Source: Actinomycetes bacterium
GTDB lineage: Bacteria; Actinomycetota; Acidimicrobiia; Acidimicrobiales; RAAP-2
NCBI GenBank assembly: GCA_025352305.1
Contig: JANXTQ010000169.1
Coordinates: 1 to 7,070, forward strand
Direction: 5' to 3'
Length of the DNA: 7,070 bases
Part shown: positions 1 to 6,405 of the stretch, piece by piece
How the letters are laid out: the number at the start of each line of letters is the position of its first letter
How positions within the stretch are numbered: position 1 is the stretch's first letter
Program-made: the position numbers and the translations under genes
Notes under the pieces: generated by a model
Database searches by the model: none
What the model was told of the DNA's origin: nothing
Seen by the model: the letters and a program-made list of their open reading frames with translations, nothing else

Positions 1-81
1 AGTCGGTGCTGGCATTATCGTAAGCCCCCTCGAATGTCGCCACACCATAATCGAACAGTCGCGAGAAGTCGGAGGACGCAT
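1..81. other. Upstream edge, no assignable gene
   Basis: This short edge segment precedes the first gene. One plus-strand frame reads six codons and stops with TAA at 21-23, and another stays open until a TGA at 116-118; either could be the tail of a gene cut by the window edge, but neither is long enough to recognise. The only clear signal is GGAGG at 71-75, which serves the phosphoesterase start at 82. No convincing promoter was found here. Confidence 0.3.
71..75 (+). promoter_or_regulatory. Ribosome binding site deciding the phosphoesterase start
   Basis: GGAGG sits six bases before ATG 82. It selects that start over the in-frame ATG at 34 and the ATG at 94, neither of which has a comparable site. 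Confidence 0.75.
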
Positions 82-1554
82 ATGGACCGCGCAATGCCCC
101 AGATTGAGACAGTCGTGATGTTGATGTTCGAAAATCGTTCCTACGACAATGTGCTCGGTTGGCTGTACGACAACGATGTGCCGGCGCACGTGTTTCCGTC
201 TAATTCAAGTGAGAGCGTCGACGGATTGAAGTTTGCGTTGCCGAATCGGTCGAGCGAGCGCGAGTACACGCCACGACGCGGAACCGCTGATATGAGCCAG
301 CCCCTTCGCGTGCCGCGGTGGGACCCCAACGAAGAGTATGAGCACGTGCTGCGCCAGCTCTATGCGGACGCCGACGGCAACGTGGTGAATAGTCCGTGGC
401 AGCAAGAACCGACCATGAGTGGATTTGCGCGAGACTTCGACGCGGTCTACGTCGATCCAAGCGAAGCAATGGGCGGCTACGACGAAAAACAGTTGCCCGT
501 TCTTAATGGGCTAGCGCGCAGGTTCGCAGTCTCTGATCGCTGGTTCGCTTCGGTGCCTACCCAAACCAACGCGAACCGAGCATTTTCACTATGCGGAACT
601 TCTCTCGGTGCTGTCAACAATCGCGATCGAAAGCACTACGACACTCCCACAATTTTTGATCTGCTCACTGACAGAAAAACTTGGGCGATCTATTGGCAGT
701 GGGACGGATTTCAAAGCGGCGACCCAGGTCCTACGGGCGGGTGCTACACCGCTGACCTCTTTCCGAGTATCCGCCGTCTTCTTTCAATTGGAAAAGGCGA
801 ACTACATCCGTACGCTCAATTCCTGAAGGACTTACGCGATGACAAACCGCTGCCGCAGTTTTGCTACCTCGAACCTCACTGGGGAGTCGGACGCGGGTAC
901 GTCACAGGAGAGGATTTCGTTGGAGTGCAGGGCAATGACTACCACCCTCCTTGTTATGTCGGCCCTGCCGAACACGATCTAAGCGTTCTTTTTGACGCAC
1001 TGCGCACGTCAAAGCACTGGGAAAAAATGCTTTTCCTGATCACCTTTGACGAACACGGTGGCACTTACGACCACGCTCGTCCTACGACGACGGTCGCGCC
1101 AGATGACTTTAGGACGGCCCCGGACATTACGCCTCCTTTTGATTTCACTCGGCTCGGCGTACGCATTCCGACTCTGCTCGTAACGCCTTTCGTGAAGCCC
1201 GGAACAGTCTTTCGAGCACCGCTTGGATCGGCCTTCGATTTTGATCACACGTCGACTCTCGCCACTCTTTTGAAATGGGCGGGCATTGACCCCGCGGCGG
1301 GAGCACTCGGGCGTCGAGTGGCGTGCGCTCCGAGTTTTGATGCAGTGCTCAGCGACGAGCCGTACTTCGATACGGAGCACATTGGCGTACCGGACGACTA
1401 CCAGTTCCAAGGAGGGGGCCTCGGCCTGCACCTGGGCCTCAAGTTCGCGGACCTCAATCCCGTCGGACTAGGCATCGAACTGTGGCGTCACATCGCCGAT
1501 CACAGCACCTCGGTCGAGGATTTCGTTCACAAGATTCGAAGGGGAACCTCGTGA
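82..1554 (+). CDS. Phospholipase C-type phosphoesterase (alkaline phosphatase superfamily), no signal peptide
   Basis: A 490-residue protein of the phosphoesterase family that includes bacterial phospholipases C, acid phosphatase AcpA and plant non-specific PLCs. These metal-dependent enzymes cleave phosphate esters such as phospholipid head groups. Seen: the N-terminal metal motif E17-N18-R19-S-Y-D; the segment PTQTNANR at 159-166, whose T162 matches the Thr nucleophile of this family; T-F-D323-E324-H325-G-G-T-Y-D-H at 321-331, the C-terminal metal-binding block; and FDHTST further on. The start is ATG 82, because GGAGG lies six bases upstream; an in-frame ATG at 34 lacks such a site and would add 16 basic, non-hydrophobic residues. 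With either start there is no Sec or Tat signal or membrane segment, although many bacterial relatives are exported. The TGA overlaps the GTG start of the cell-wall peptidase gene, so the two are probably co-translated. The substrate (phospholipid, phosphomonoester or other) is unknown. Confidence 0.88.
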   Translation: MDRAMPQIETVVMLMFENRSYDNVLGWLYDNDVPAHVFPSNSSESVDGLKFALPNRSSEREYTPRRGTADMSQPLRVPRWDPNEEYEHVLRQLYADADGNVVNSPWQQEPTMSGFARDFDAVYVDPSEAMGGYDEKQLPVLNGLARRFAVSDRWFASVPTQTNANRAFSLCGTSLGAVNNRDRKHYDTPTIFDLLTDRKTWAIYWQWDGFQSGDPGPTGGCYTADLFPSIRRLLSIGKGELHPYAQFLKDLRDDKPLPQFCYLEPHWGVGRGYVTGEDFVGVQGNDYHPPCYVGPAEHDLSVLFDALRTSKHWEKMLFLITFDEHGGTYDHARPTTTVAPDDFRTAPDITPPFDFTRLGVRIPTLLVTPFVKPGTVFRAPLGSAFDFDHTSTLATLLKWAGIDPAAGALGRRVACAPSFDAVLSDEPYFDTEHIGVPDDYQFQGGGLGLHLGLKFADLNPVGLGIELWRHIADHSTSVEDFVHKIRRGTS

Positions 1555-2633
1555 AATTCACCGATGATTCGCGTTATCACGTCACGTTGCGGCTGAGACT
1601 CTTTTTGTGGTCGTCAGCGCTGGGCGCATCGCTCATGTTGGCTACGACTACTGCCTATTCGATGCCCATTCCATCAAAGAACGTATTGGCGTTGACCGCT
1701 TCGTCGTTCTCCGCGACAGATCGCTGGGTCAATGTCGCGGCCGCCACACTGTGGGTACACCCGCGCACCGCTCGACTCATTGATCGCCCGGCGATAAGTA
1801 AACCCGTTGATTTACCTCGATGGGTAAGCGACATGAGCGTGGCTCAAAAGAGCTGGCTGGTGGGGCGACTAGAAACTCAAGCTCTCTTCGCGACGAAAGT
1901 GATCGTTCTCTCGTCCTCTAATGGTTGGTCGCACGTGCTCGTCACAACTCAGCCCACTCCGAGAGACGTCCGGGGATATCCCGGATGGATGCGCTCAGTT
2001 CAACTCACGGCGCACTCGCCAATAGTGCGACCGACCTTCGCGGTCGTTTCGTCGAACACAACGTGGCTGCATCGCACTGCAAACGTGGACGACATTGGAA
2101 ATCAACTGATGCAGCTGTCCTTCGATACGAGACTTCCGATTGTGGCTGTCGGAGCGAGAACAGTGCAAGTTGCGCTCTTGGATGGAACGCGAGGATTTAT
2201 TCGCCGTAGCGGGGTGAGAATACAGTCCTCAACCTCCGCACCAATTGCTAGCGGGGCCCGCGTTCTGGCGACGGGGCGACAGTTCATGGGACTTCAGTAC
2301 CTATGGGCGGGCACGTCGGCCTTTGGCTACGACTGCTCCGGCTTTACCTACAGCGTGTTTCACGAATTGGGCGTGGTGATACCTCGTGATGCAGCTCCCC
2401 AATCACTGCGCGGCACCAAAGTCGCCCGATCGGCGCTTAAAAATGGAGATCTCGTCTTCTTTAAAGATCAAACGGGAACCGTTGTTCACGTAGGTATCTT
2501 TTTCCGCTCGAGCAAGGGCGAGGCATTAGTGCTGCACTCTCCCGGCACGGGAGTACCCGTACGAATTACACCGTTGGCTTCATGGAATCTCGCCGACTAC
2601 GCCGGCGCGCGTCGATATACCGTTGCTCCCTAG
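1551..2633 (+). CDS. Secreted NlpC/P60 cell-wall peptidase with SH3b-like domains
   Basis: A 360-residue NlpC/P60 cysteine peptidase. Family members usually hydrolyse the D-gamma-glutamyl-diamino-acid bond of peptidoglycan stem peptides. Seen: an export signal at about 13-37 (L-R-L-R followed by a hydrophobic stretch, possible cleavage after A-Y-S37); a first SH3b-like region at about 58-157; a second at about 165-222; and the catalytic domain at about 232-358, with C262 in YDCSGF, H313 in VVHVGIF and H329 in LHSPGTG as the likely Cys-His-His triad. The two-SH3b plus NlpC/P60 order resembles the YkfC / dipeptidyl-peptidase VI group, which trims released muropeptides; that subgroup call is inferred. 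The start is GTG 1551: AAGGGG lies about seven bases upstream, the GTG overlaps the preceding TGA by four bases, and it places the signal near the N-terminus. An in-frame ATG at 1482 would lie deep inside the phosphoesterase gene. The protein should act outside the membrane. Confidence 0.88.
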   Translation: MKFTDDSRYHVTLRLRLFLWSSALGASLMLATTTAYSMPIPSKNVLALTASSFSATDRWVNVAAATLWVHPRTARLIDRPAISKPVDLPRWVSDMSVAQKSWLVGRLETQALFATKVIVLSSSNGWSHVLVTTQPTPRDVRGYPGWMRSVQLTAHSPIVRPTFAVVSSNTTWLHRTANVDDIGNQLMQLSFDTRLPIVAVGARTVQVALLDGTRGFIRRSGVRIQSSTSAPIASGARVLATGRQFMGLQYLWAGTSAFGYDCSGFTYSVFHELGVVIPRDAAPQSLRGTKVARSALKNGDLVFFKDQTGTVVHVGIFFRSSKGEALVLHSPGTGVPVRITPLASWNLADYAGARRYTVAP

Positions 2634-2652
2634 TTGCCGATAAGGCGAGGAT

Positions 2653-3024
2653 TTATTCGGGGCGATGACTGACGGCCTCGACGTTGTTGCCATCGGGGTC
2701 GCGAATAAATGCGCCAAAGTAATTGGGGTGATATTCGGGCCACAGGCGTGGAGAGTGCAGTACCTGCGCACCAATCGCAACGCCAGCGGTGAAGAACGCC
2801 TCGACCGAAGCGCGATCGGGGGCACTGAACGCAATGTGAGATTCGCGGAAACCGGTCCCCGACTCCAGCGGCCCGAGCCAAAAGTCAGGCATGGCCCCGA
2901 CGCCGTAACCAATCACATCGCCAAAGTCCATTATTCGAGCTCCGCCGAGCGGGGCTAAAACGATGTCGTAAAATTCCGAACTTTTGACAACGTCGGCACA
3001 CTGAATTGAAAGATGATCGAGCAT
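2653..3024 (-). CDS. VOC-family (glyoxalase/dioxygenase-fold) protein
   Basis: A 123-residue single-domain vicinal-oxygen-chelate protein. The fold spans the whole length: an N-terminal beta strand with M-L-D-H4, a central SHIAFSAPD strand with H63, and the closing GAFIRDPDGNNVEAV block with E116. H4, H63 and E116 form the expected two-His-one-Glu metal site. Family members include glyoxalase I, ring-cleaving dioxygenases, thiol transferases such as FosA, and many uncharacterised proteins; nothing seen picks one substrate. The ATG at 3024 is chosen because family homology begins right there. A longer reading up to 3267 adds residues that do not resemble a VOC protein. The nearest purine-rich stretch, GAGGGAT, is about 16 bases upstream, too far for a normal ribosome site, so translation may be leaderless or weak. 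The gene converges on the peptidase gene with 19 bases between stops and diverges from the DUF1059 gene. Confidence 0.82.
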   Translation of the reverse strand: MLDHLSIQCADVVKSSEFYDIVLAPLGGARIMDFGDVIGYGVGAMPDFWLGPLESGTGFRESHIAFSAPDRASVEAFFTAGVAIGAQVLHSPRLWPEYHPNYFGAFIRDPDGNNVEAVSHRPE

Positions 3025-3230
3025 CTGTCCATTGTTGCTGATCCCTCGAGCGACACGCGTGATCGGGGCGTGCGTCTTGCGTGACTGACGTTTCAAATGC
3101 ACAGTAAGTCCAGTTACGTTTCGGATTTTGGGCCAGCGGAGTAGCGGCGCCGCGAAGTAGGAGGAAATGAAACCAAATCGTTGGCGACAGAAGCGCAATA
3201 ATCGTGCAAAGCAACTACAGGGATGGCCCA
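3025..3230. other. Divergent intergenic region between the VOC and DUF1059 genes
   Basis: About 200 bases lie between two divergent starts, so promoters for both genes should be here. I could not pick out a convincing -35/-10 pair on either strand. A strong purine run, TAGGAGG at 3158-3164, lies only two bases before an ATG at 3167. That ATG opens a 34-codon basic reading frame ending at 3271, which overlaps the DUF1059 start out of frame. It is listed as an observation, not as a gene. Confidence 0.4.
3219..3223 (+). promoter_or_regulatory. Ribosome binding site for the DUF1059 gene
   Basis: AGGGA lies seven bases before ATG 3231. It supports that start over the in-frame GTG at 3204 and the ATG at 3240. 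Confidence 0.6.
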
Positions 3231-3467
3231 ATGAAGTCAATGACGTGCAAGCAACTCGGCGGGCCATGTGACGTTGCCTTTAGCGCAGCAAGCGCTGACG
3301 AGGTCATCAAGGCACAAGATGCGCATTTGAAGGCGGCGGTGGCCAGTGGCGACGAGTCACACGCGGCTGCGCTTAAGCAGATGAAAGGTCGTTGGAAGAA
3401 TCCCATAGCGGCCATGGGCTGGTACAAAAAAGCTAAGGCTGATTTCGCCGCAATCTCTGAGTCGTAA
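3231..3467 (+). CDS. Small DUF1059 family protein
   Basis: A 78-residue soluble protein. Its opening MKSMTCKQLGGPCD, with C6 and C13, is the signature start of DUF1059 proteins, which usually run to 50-80 residues. The rest is charged and likely helical (EVIKAQDAHLKAA near residues 25-40), followed by a K-N-P-I-A-A-M-G-W-Y-K-K segment near 60-70 that also fits the family's C-terminal half. No signal peptide or membrane segment is present. No biochemical role is established for the family as far as I know; the two conserved cysteines could be structural, metal-binding or redox-active, which is speculation. ATG 3231 is taken as the start because the family's conserved N-terminus begins exactly there and AGGGA is well placed upstream. 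The gene stands alone: divergent from the VOC gene and about 200 bases before the next operon. Confidence 0.85.
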   Translation: MKSMTCKQLGGPCDVAFSAASADEVIKAQDAHLKAAVASGDESHAAALKQMKGRWKNPIAAMGWYKKAKADFAAISES

Positions 3468-3565
3468 AAACCGGCACTCACGTCGAGAGTGGTTGAATAA
3501 GGATTTGTCGCCTGCACGACGGGATCACTGCGCTTAGATCGAGTACGAAATGAAGGCATCGTCGC

Positions 3566-3590
3566 CCAACTCTCGCCATGAGAGAGTTGG
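3566..3590. repeat. Perfect 9-bp inverted repeat with 7-base loop
   Basis: CCAACTCTC at 3566-3574 pairs perfectly with GAGAGTTGG at 3582-3590 around a seven-base loop. No T-run follows, so this is not a classical intrinsic terminator, though such stems can end transcripts in actinobacteria. Its position, about 85 bases before the ligase start and 100 bases after the DUF1059 stop, fits either a terminator for the small gene or an operator for the operon. Confidence 0.7.
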
Positions 3591-3624
3591 CGTCACTTGC
3601 GCCAATTTGTCTGATTCGTGACGC
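3590..3624. repeat. 7-bp inverted repeat GCGTCAC / GTGACGC
   Basis: GCGTCAC at 3590-3596 is repeated in inverse orientation as GTGACGC at 3618-3624, with 21 bases between. Allowing one extra G in the left arm extends the match to TTG-CGTCAC / GTGACG-CAA. The left arm abuts the nine-base palindrome and the right arm lies inside the spacer of the promoter candidate. This arrangement would suit binding of a dimeric repressor, but no regulator gene is in the window to tie it to. Confidence 0.5.
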
Positions 3625-3635
3625 AATGCAATAGT
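3607..3635 (+). promoter_or_regulatory. Weak sigma-70-like promoter candidate for the ligase operon
   Basis: TTGTCT at 3607-3612 and AATAGT at 3630-3635 are separated by 17 bases; each matches four of six consensus positions. The implied transcript would start near 3641 and have a leader of roughly 30 bases before TTG 3674. A match this loose can arise by chance, so the spacing and the overlap with an inverted-repeat arm are the main support. Confidence 0.25.
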
Positions 3636-3664
3636 TAGTTCTCGCCGCCGCGGGAATCAAGCCT

Positions 3665-3668
3665 GGAG
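3665..3668 (+). promoter_or_regulatory. Ribosome binding site supporting a TTG start
   Basis: GGAG lies five bases before TTG 3674. The frame is open upstream only as far as a TAG at 3632-3634, and no ATG or GTG lies in between, so the TTG with this site is the best start. Confidence 0.65.
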
Positions 3669-3673
3669 ATCCG

Positions 3674-5041
3674 TTGATCACTTCAACTATCGGCCGTCCC
3701 ACCCTCGCCGAACTACGAGACGCCGTTGACAAGGGTGAGATTGACACCGTCATGCTGGCCATTACGGACATGCAAGGTCGTCTGCAGGGCAAGCGATTCG
3801 ATGCAACCTTCTTCCTCAACGACGTGGTTGGTAACAACACCGAAGGTTGCAGTTACGTGTTGGCATCGGACGTGGACATGAATACGGTGGACGGTTTCAC
3901 TCTGACCTCCTGGGAGCACGGATACGGCGACCTCGTCTTTCGTCCCGATCTCACGACACTTCGCGTCGTGCCGTGGCACGACAAAACGGTGATGGTTGTC
4001 GCCGACGTGCTGAACACCGAGGGGGAACTCGTTGCGATTTCTCCGCGCCAGATTCTGCTCGCCCAATCTGATCGCTTGGCGGCGCATGGTTGGAAAGCCA
4101 TGGCCGGTACAGAATTGGAGTTCATTGTCTTTAATGACAGTTACGAACACGCCTGGAGCGCCGGATATCGGGAGCTGACGACCGCAAATCAGTACAACGT
4201 TGATTACTCCTTGCAGGGAACTTCACGCATCGAACCGTTGCTCGGACAGATCCGACGCTCGATGAGCGCCGCCGGCATGACGGTGGAATCACTGAAAGGT
4301 GAGTGTCACCCTGGTCAGCACGAGATCGCCTTTCGCTACGCCGAAATGGTGGATAAGGCTGACGAACACGGACTGTTCAAGCTTGGTGCGAAAGAGATTG
4401 CCGCCCAACAGGGGGTCAGTTTGACCTTTATGGCCAAGTTCGACGAACGAGAAGGCAACTCTTGTCACGTTCATCTCTCAGTTCGAAGTGAAAACGACGA
4501 TCCCGTTTTTGCCAGCGACACCCCGGACGGCCATTCAGACGTTTTTCGTAGTTTTTTGGCCGGGCTCGTTGCCTACACGCGCGAGTGCTCGTTGCTGCTT
4601 GCGCCCAACGTCAATAGCTACAAGCGGTTCGTCGAAGGTTCCTTTGCGCCAACGACGCTCCTGTGGGGTCTGGACAATCGAACCTGTGCATTTCGAGTGG
4701 TCGGCCACGGCGCGTCACTTCGTGTTGAGTCACGCATTGCCGGAGGCGACGTCAACCCGTATCTCGCGATTGCCGCGATGGTGGCCTGCGGACTACGAGG
4801 AGTAGAGGAGTCCTTAGAACTTGGTCCACCGCTCAGCGGAAACGCCTATGTGGCTAATGCGTCGCGTATGCCAACGACGTTGAGCGAAGCGGTGGACCTC
4901 TTTAAGTCCAGCAAAATGGCAAGAGCCGCCTTTGGCGATGACGTCGTGGATCATTACGCGCACGCCGGTTCCGTAGAGTTGGCGGCTTTCAATTCGGCGG
5001 TCACCGATTGGGAGCGGTACCGCGGATTCGAACGGCTATGA
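3674..5041 (+). CDS. Glutamine synthetase-like gamma-glutamyl-amine ligase (GlnA4/PuuA type)
   Basis: A 455-residue member of the class I glutamine synthetase superfamily, predicted to join glutamate to an amine with ATP in the cytoplasm. The beta-grasp domain covers about residues 8-105 and the catalytic domain the rest. Catalytic residues are intact: E147 and E149 in GTELEF, E210 and E217 in GECHPGQHE, H265 in CHVH, R318 in NSYKR, R336 and R341 in NRTCAFR, and E352 and R354 in RVESR followed by NPYL. The ammonium-site FDGSS motif of true glutamine synthetases is missing; S-W-E-H-G-Y-G-D occupies 79-86, as in amine-using relatives. The ATGA overlap with an aldehyde dehydrogenase supports amine catabolism. 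Ethanolamine (as for Streptomyces GlnA4) and polyamines or other monoamines are candidate substrates; the sequence alone does not decide. The start is TTG 3674 with GGAG upstream. True ammonia-assimilating synthetase activity is unlikely but not excluded. Confidence 0.87.
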   Translation: MITSTIGRPTLAELRDAVDKGEIDTVMLAITDMQGRLQGKRFDATFFLNDVVGNNTEGCSYVLASDVDMNTVDGFTLTSWEHGYGDLVFRPDLTTLRVVPWHDKTVMVVADVLNTEGELVAISPRQILLAQSDRLAAHGWKAMAGTELEFIVFNDSYEHAWSAGYRELTTANQYNVDYSLQGTSRIEPLLGQIRRSMSAAGMTVESLKGECHPGQHEIAFRYAEMVDKADEHGLFKLGAKEIAAQQGVSLTFMAKFDEREGNSCHVHLSVRSENDDPVFASDTPDGHSDVFRSFLAGLVAYTRECSLLLAPNVNSYKRFVEGSFAPTTLLWGLDNRTCAFRVVGHGASLRVESRIAGGDVNPYLAIAAMVACGLRGVEESLELGPPLSGNAYVANASRMPTTLSEAVDLFKSSKMARAAFGDDVVDHYAHAGSVELAAFNSAVTDWERYRGFERL

Positions 5042-6405
5042 CCAACACTGTCGAACTACTCAATCCCGCCACGGAAAAGGCTATTGGTACGGTTTCGTTT
5101 CTCGACGTTGAAGAAACCGATCGTTGCATTGCGCGAGCGGCGACGTCGCTCGATAAGTGGCGAAAAGTATCTCCGGCTGATCGCGCACGCCTGCTTCGCC
5201 GGTTCGCTGACTTGGTTGACCGCGATCTCGAGCCTTTGGCTCAACTGGAAGTCATCAATGCCGGTCACACCATCGGTAACGCGCGCTGGGAGGCGGGCAA
5301 CGTTCGAGACGTATTGCACTACTACTGCGCCGGGCCGGAACGACACTCTGGGCGCCAGATTCCCGTAGCCGGGGGAGTGGACGTTACGTTCTATGAGCCC
5401 ATTGGAGTAGTGGGAATCATTGTGCCGTGGAACTTTCCGATGCCCATTGCGGCATGGGGATTCGCTCCCGCGCTGGCAGCAGGCAATACCGTCCTGTTGA
5501 AACCAGCCGAACACACTCCCTTGACGGCACTTCGCCTCGGTGAACTAGCTCTCGAGGCTGGAATTCCAGAAGGAGTTTTTCAAGTTCTTCCGGGCACGGG
5601 AAGTGAAGTGGGATGGAGATTTGTAACTCACGAAAAAGTTCGCAAGGTGTGCTTCACTGGATCCAGCGACGTGGGTCGACGCGTGATGGCTGGTTGTGCT
5701 GAGCAAGTCAAGCGCGTGACTCTTGAACTCGGCGGCAAAAGTTCCAACATTATTTTTGCCGACGCTGATCTCGAGCGCGCCGCGGCCAGCGCCCCTTACG
5801 CCGTTTTTGATAACGCGGGCCAAGACTGTTGTGCTCGCTCACGGCTCCTCGTTCAAGCGTCGGTATACGAGCGATTTATGGGACTGTTTGAACCAGCCGT
5901 CTCGGCCGTCAAAGTCATGGACCCCTCGAACGCCGACAGCGAGATGGGACCCTTGATCTCCTCTCAACAGCGCGATCGCGTGGCGAACTACGTAGACGCC
6001 AGTGACATCGCCTTTCAAGGAAGCGCACCCGCAGGCGCCGGATACTGGTATGCGCCGACGGTCCTTCGAGGTGACGATCACCGCGCGCCGTCGTTCACGG
6101 AAGAAATTTTTGGTCCGGTGGTCTCCGTTACAACTTTTGTCGACGAGGCCGACGCTTTAGCCATTGCCAACAGTGGTCGCTATGGACTGTCCGGCTCAGT
6201 CTGGACTCGCGACATCGGCCGTGCTCTACGCGTCGCGCGCGGCCTTGAGGCGGGTGCACTCTCCATTAACTCAAACTCGTCGGTGCGCTATCACACGCCT
6301 TTCGGCGGCTTTAAACAGTCGGGTCTGGGCCGTGAGCTCGGTCCAGACGCGCTGCGCTCATTTAGTGAAGAAAAAAACGTTTTCATCTCAACGGAGGAAT
6401 CATGA
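5038..6405 (+). CDS. NAD(P)-dependent aldehyde dehydrogenase (AldC/PuuC-like)
   Basis: A 455-residue aldehyde dehydrogenase that should oxidise an aldehyde to its acid in the cytoplasm. Seen: VPWNFP with N132; the cofactor-binding FTGSSDVG loop; E230 in LELGGKS; catalytic C264 in GQDCCARSR, the first of two adjacent cysteines; and E356 in EEIFGP. It is somewhat shorter than the usual 480-500 residues, mainly because of a compact stretch between GPLIS and APTVL (about 305-340). That length and the GQDCCARSR and GLGRELGPDA segments recall mycobacterial AldC (Rv2858c); this comparison is from memory. ATG 5038 overlaps the ligase TGA by four bases and has no strong ribosome site, so translation likely depends on coupling to the ligase; an in-frame ATG at 5008 would extend into the ligase gene. 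By context, the substrate is an aldehyde from amine breakdown, perhaps while still gamma-glutamylated. Confidence 0.9.
   Translation: MTNTVELLNPATEKAIGTVSFLDVEETDRCIARAATSLDKWRKVSPADRARLLRRFADLVDRDLEPLAQLEVINAGHTIGNARWEAGNVRDVLHYYCAGPERHSGRQIPVAGGVDVTFYEPIGVVGIIVPWNFPMPIAAWGFAPALAAGNTVLLKPAEHTPLTALRLGELALEAGIPEGVFQVLPGTGSEVGWRFVTHEKVRKVCFTGSSDVGRRVMAGCAEQVKRVTLELGGKSSNIIFADADLERAAASAPYAVFDNAGQDCCARSRLLVQASVYERFMGLFEPAVSAVKVMDPSNADSEMGPLISSQQRDRVANYVDASDIAFQGSAPAGAGYWYAPTVLRGDDHRAPSFTEEIFGPVVSVTTFVDEADALAIANSGRYGLSGSVWTRDIGRALRVARGLEAGALSINSNSSVRYHTPFGGFKQSGLGRELGPDALRSFSEEKNVFISTEES
6393..6397 (+). promoter_or_regulatory. Ribosome binding site for the SDR gene
   Basis: GGAGG lies inside the last codons of the aldehyde dehydrogenase gene, four bases before ATG 6402. 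Unlike the weakly marked start at 5038, this gene can recruit ribosomes on its own. Confidence 0.65.

Larger units (their letters stand above)
3468..3673. other. Intergenic region upstream of the gamma-glutamyl ligase operon
   Basis: About 200 bases without a credible gene on either strand. The stretch holds a weak five-base stem just after the DUF1059 stop (3475-3479 with 3487-3491), a strong nine-base inverted repeat at 3566-3590, a seven-base inverted repeat at 3590-3624, a weak promoter candidate at 3607-3635 and the ribosome site of the next gene. It should contain both the end of the DUF1059 transcript and the promoter of the downstream operon. Confidence 0.6.

Noticed and set aside
1009..1431. 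Minus-strand open frame of 140 codons inside the phosphoesterase gene
   Set aside because: It lies wholly antisense to conserved metal-binding motifs and its product is Arg-rich and low in family character, typical of a shadow frame in GC-rich DNA.
2634..2652. Possible bidirectional terminator between the convergent peptidase and VOC genes
   Set aside because: Only a three-base stem (GCC/GGC) could be drawn and no T-run follows, so there is no support beyond the gene arrangement.
3204..3230. Nine-residue N-terminal extension of the DUF1059 protein from GTG 3204
   Set aside because: The family's conserved start MKSMTCKQLGG begins at 3231 and the ribosome site is positioned for that codon.
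3025..3267. Long N-terminal extension of the VOC protein
   Set aside because: The extra 81 residues are Arg/His/Cys-rich, unlike a VOC domain, and would overlap the DUF1059 start and its ribosome site; the conserved fold starts at residue 1 of the shorter form.
3475..3491. CACTC/GAGTG hairpin just after the DUF1059 stop as an intrinsic terminator
   Set aside because: A five-base stem with a seven-base loop and no following T-run is too weak to call; it is noted only within the spacer description.
3478..3840. Minus-strand open frame of about 120 codons across the spacer and the ligase start
   Set aside because: It runs antisense over the ribosome site and first codons of a clear gene and shows no recognisable family features.
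5014..5023. Ten-base palindrome GCGGTACCGC near the end of the ligase gene
   Set aside because: It lies within coding sequence and has no partner or second copy that I could see; a short palindrome of this kind is expected by chance.
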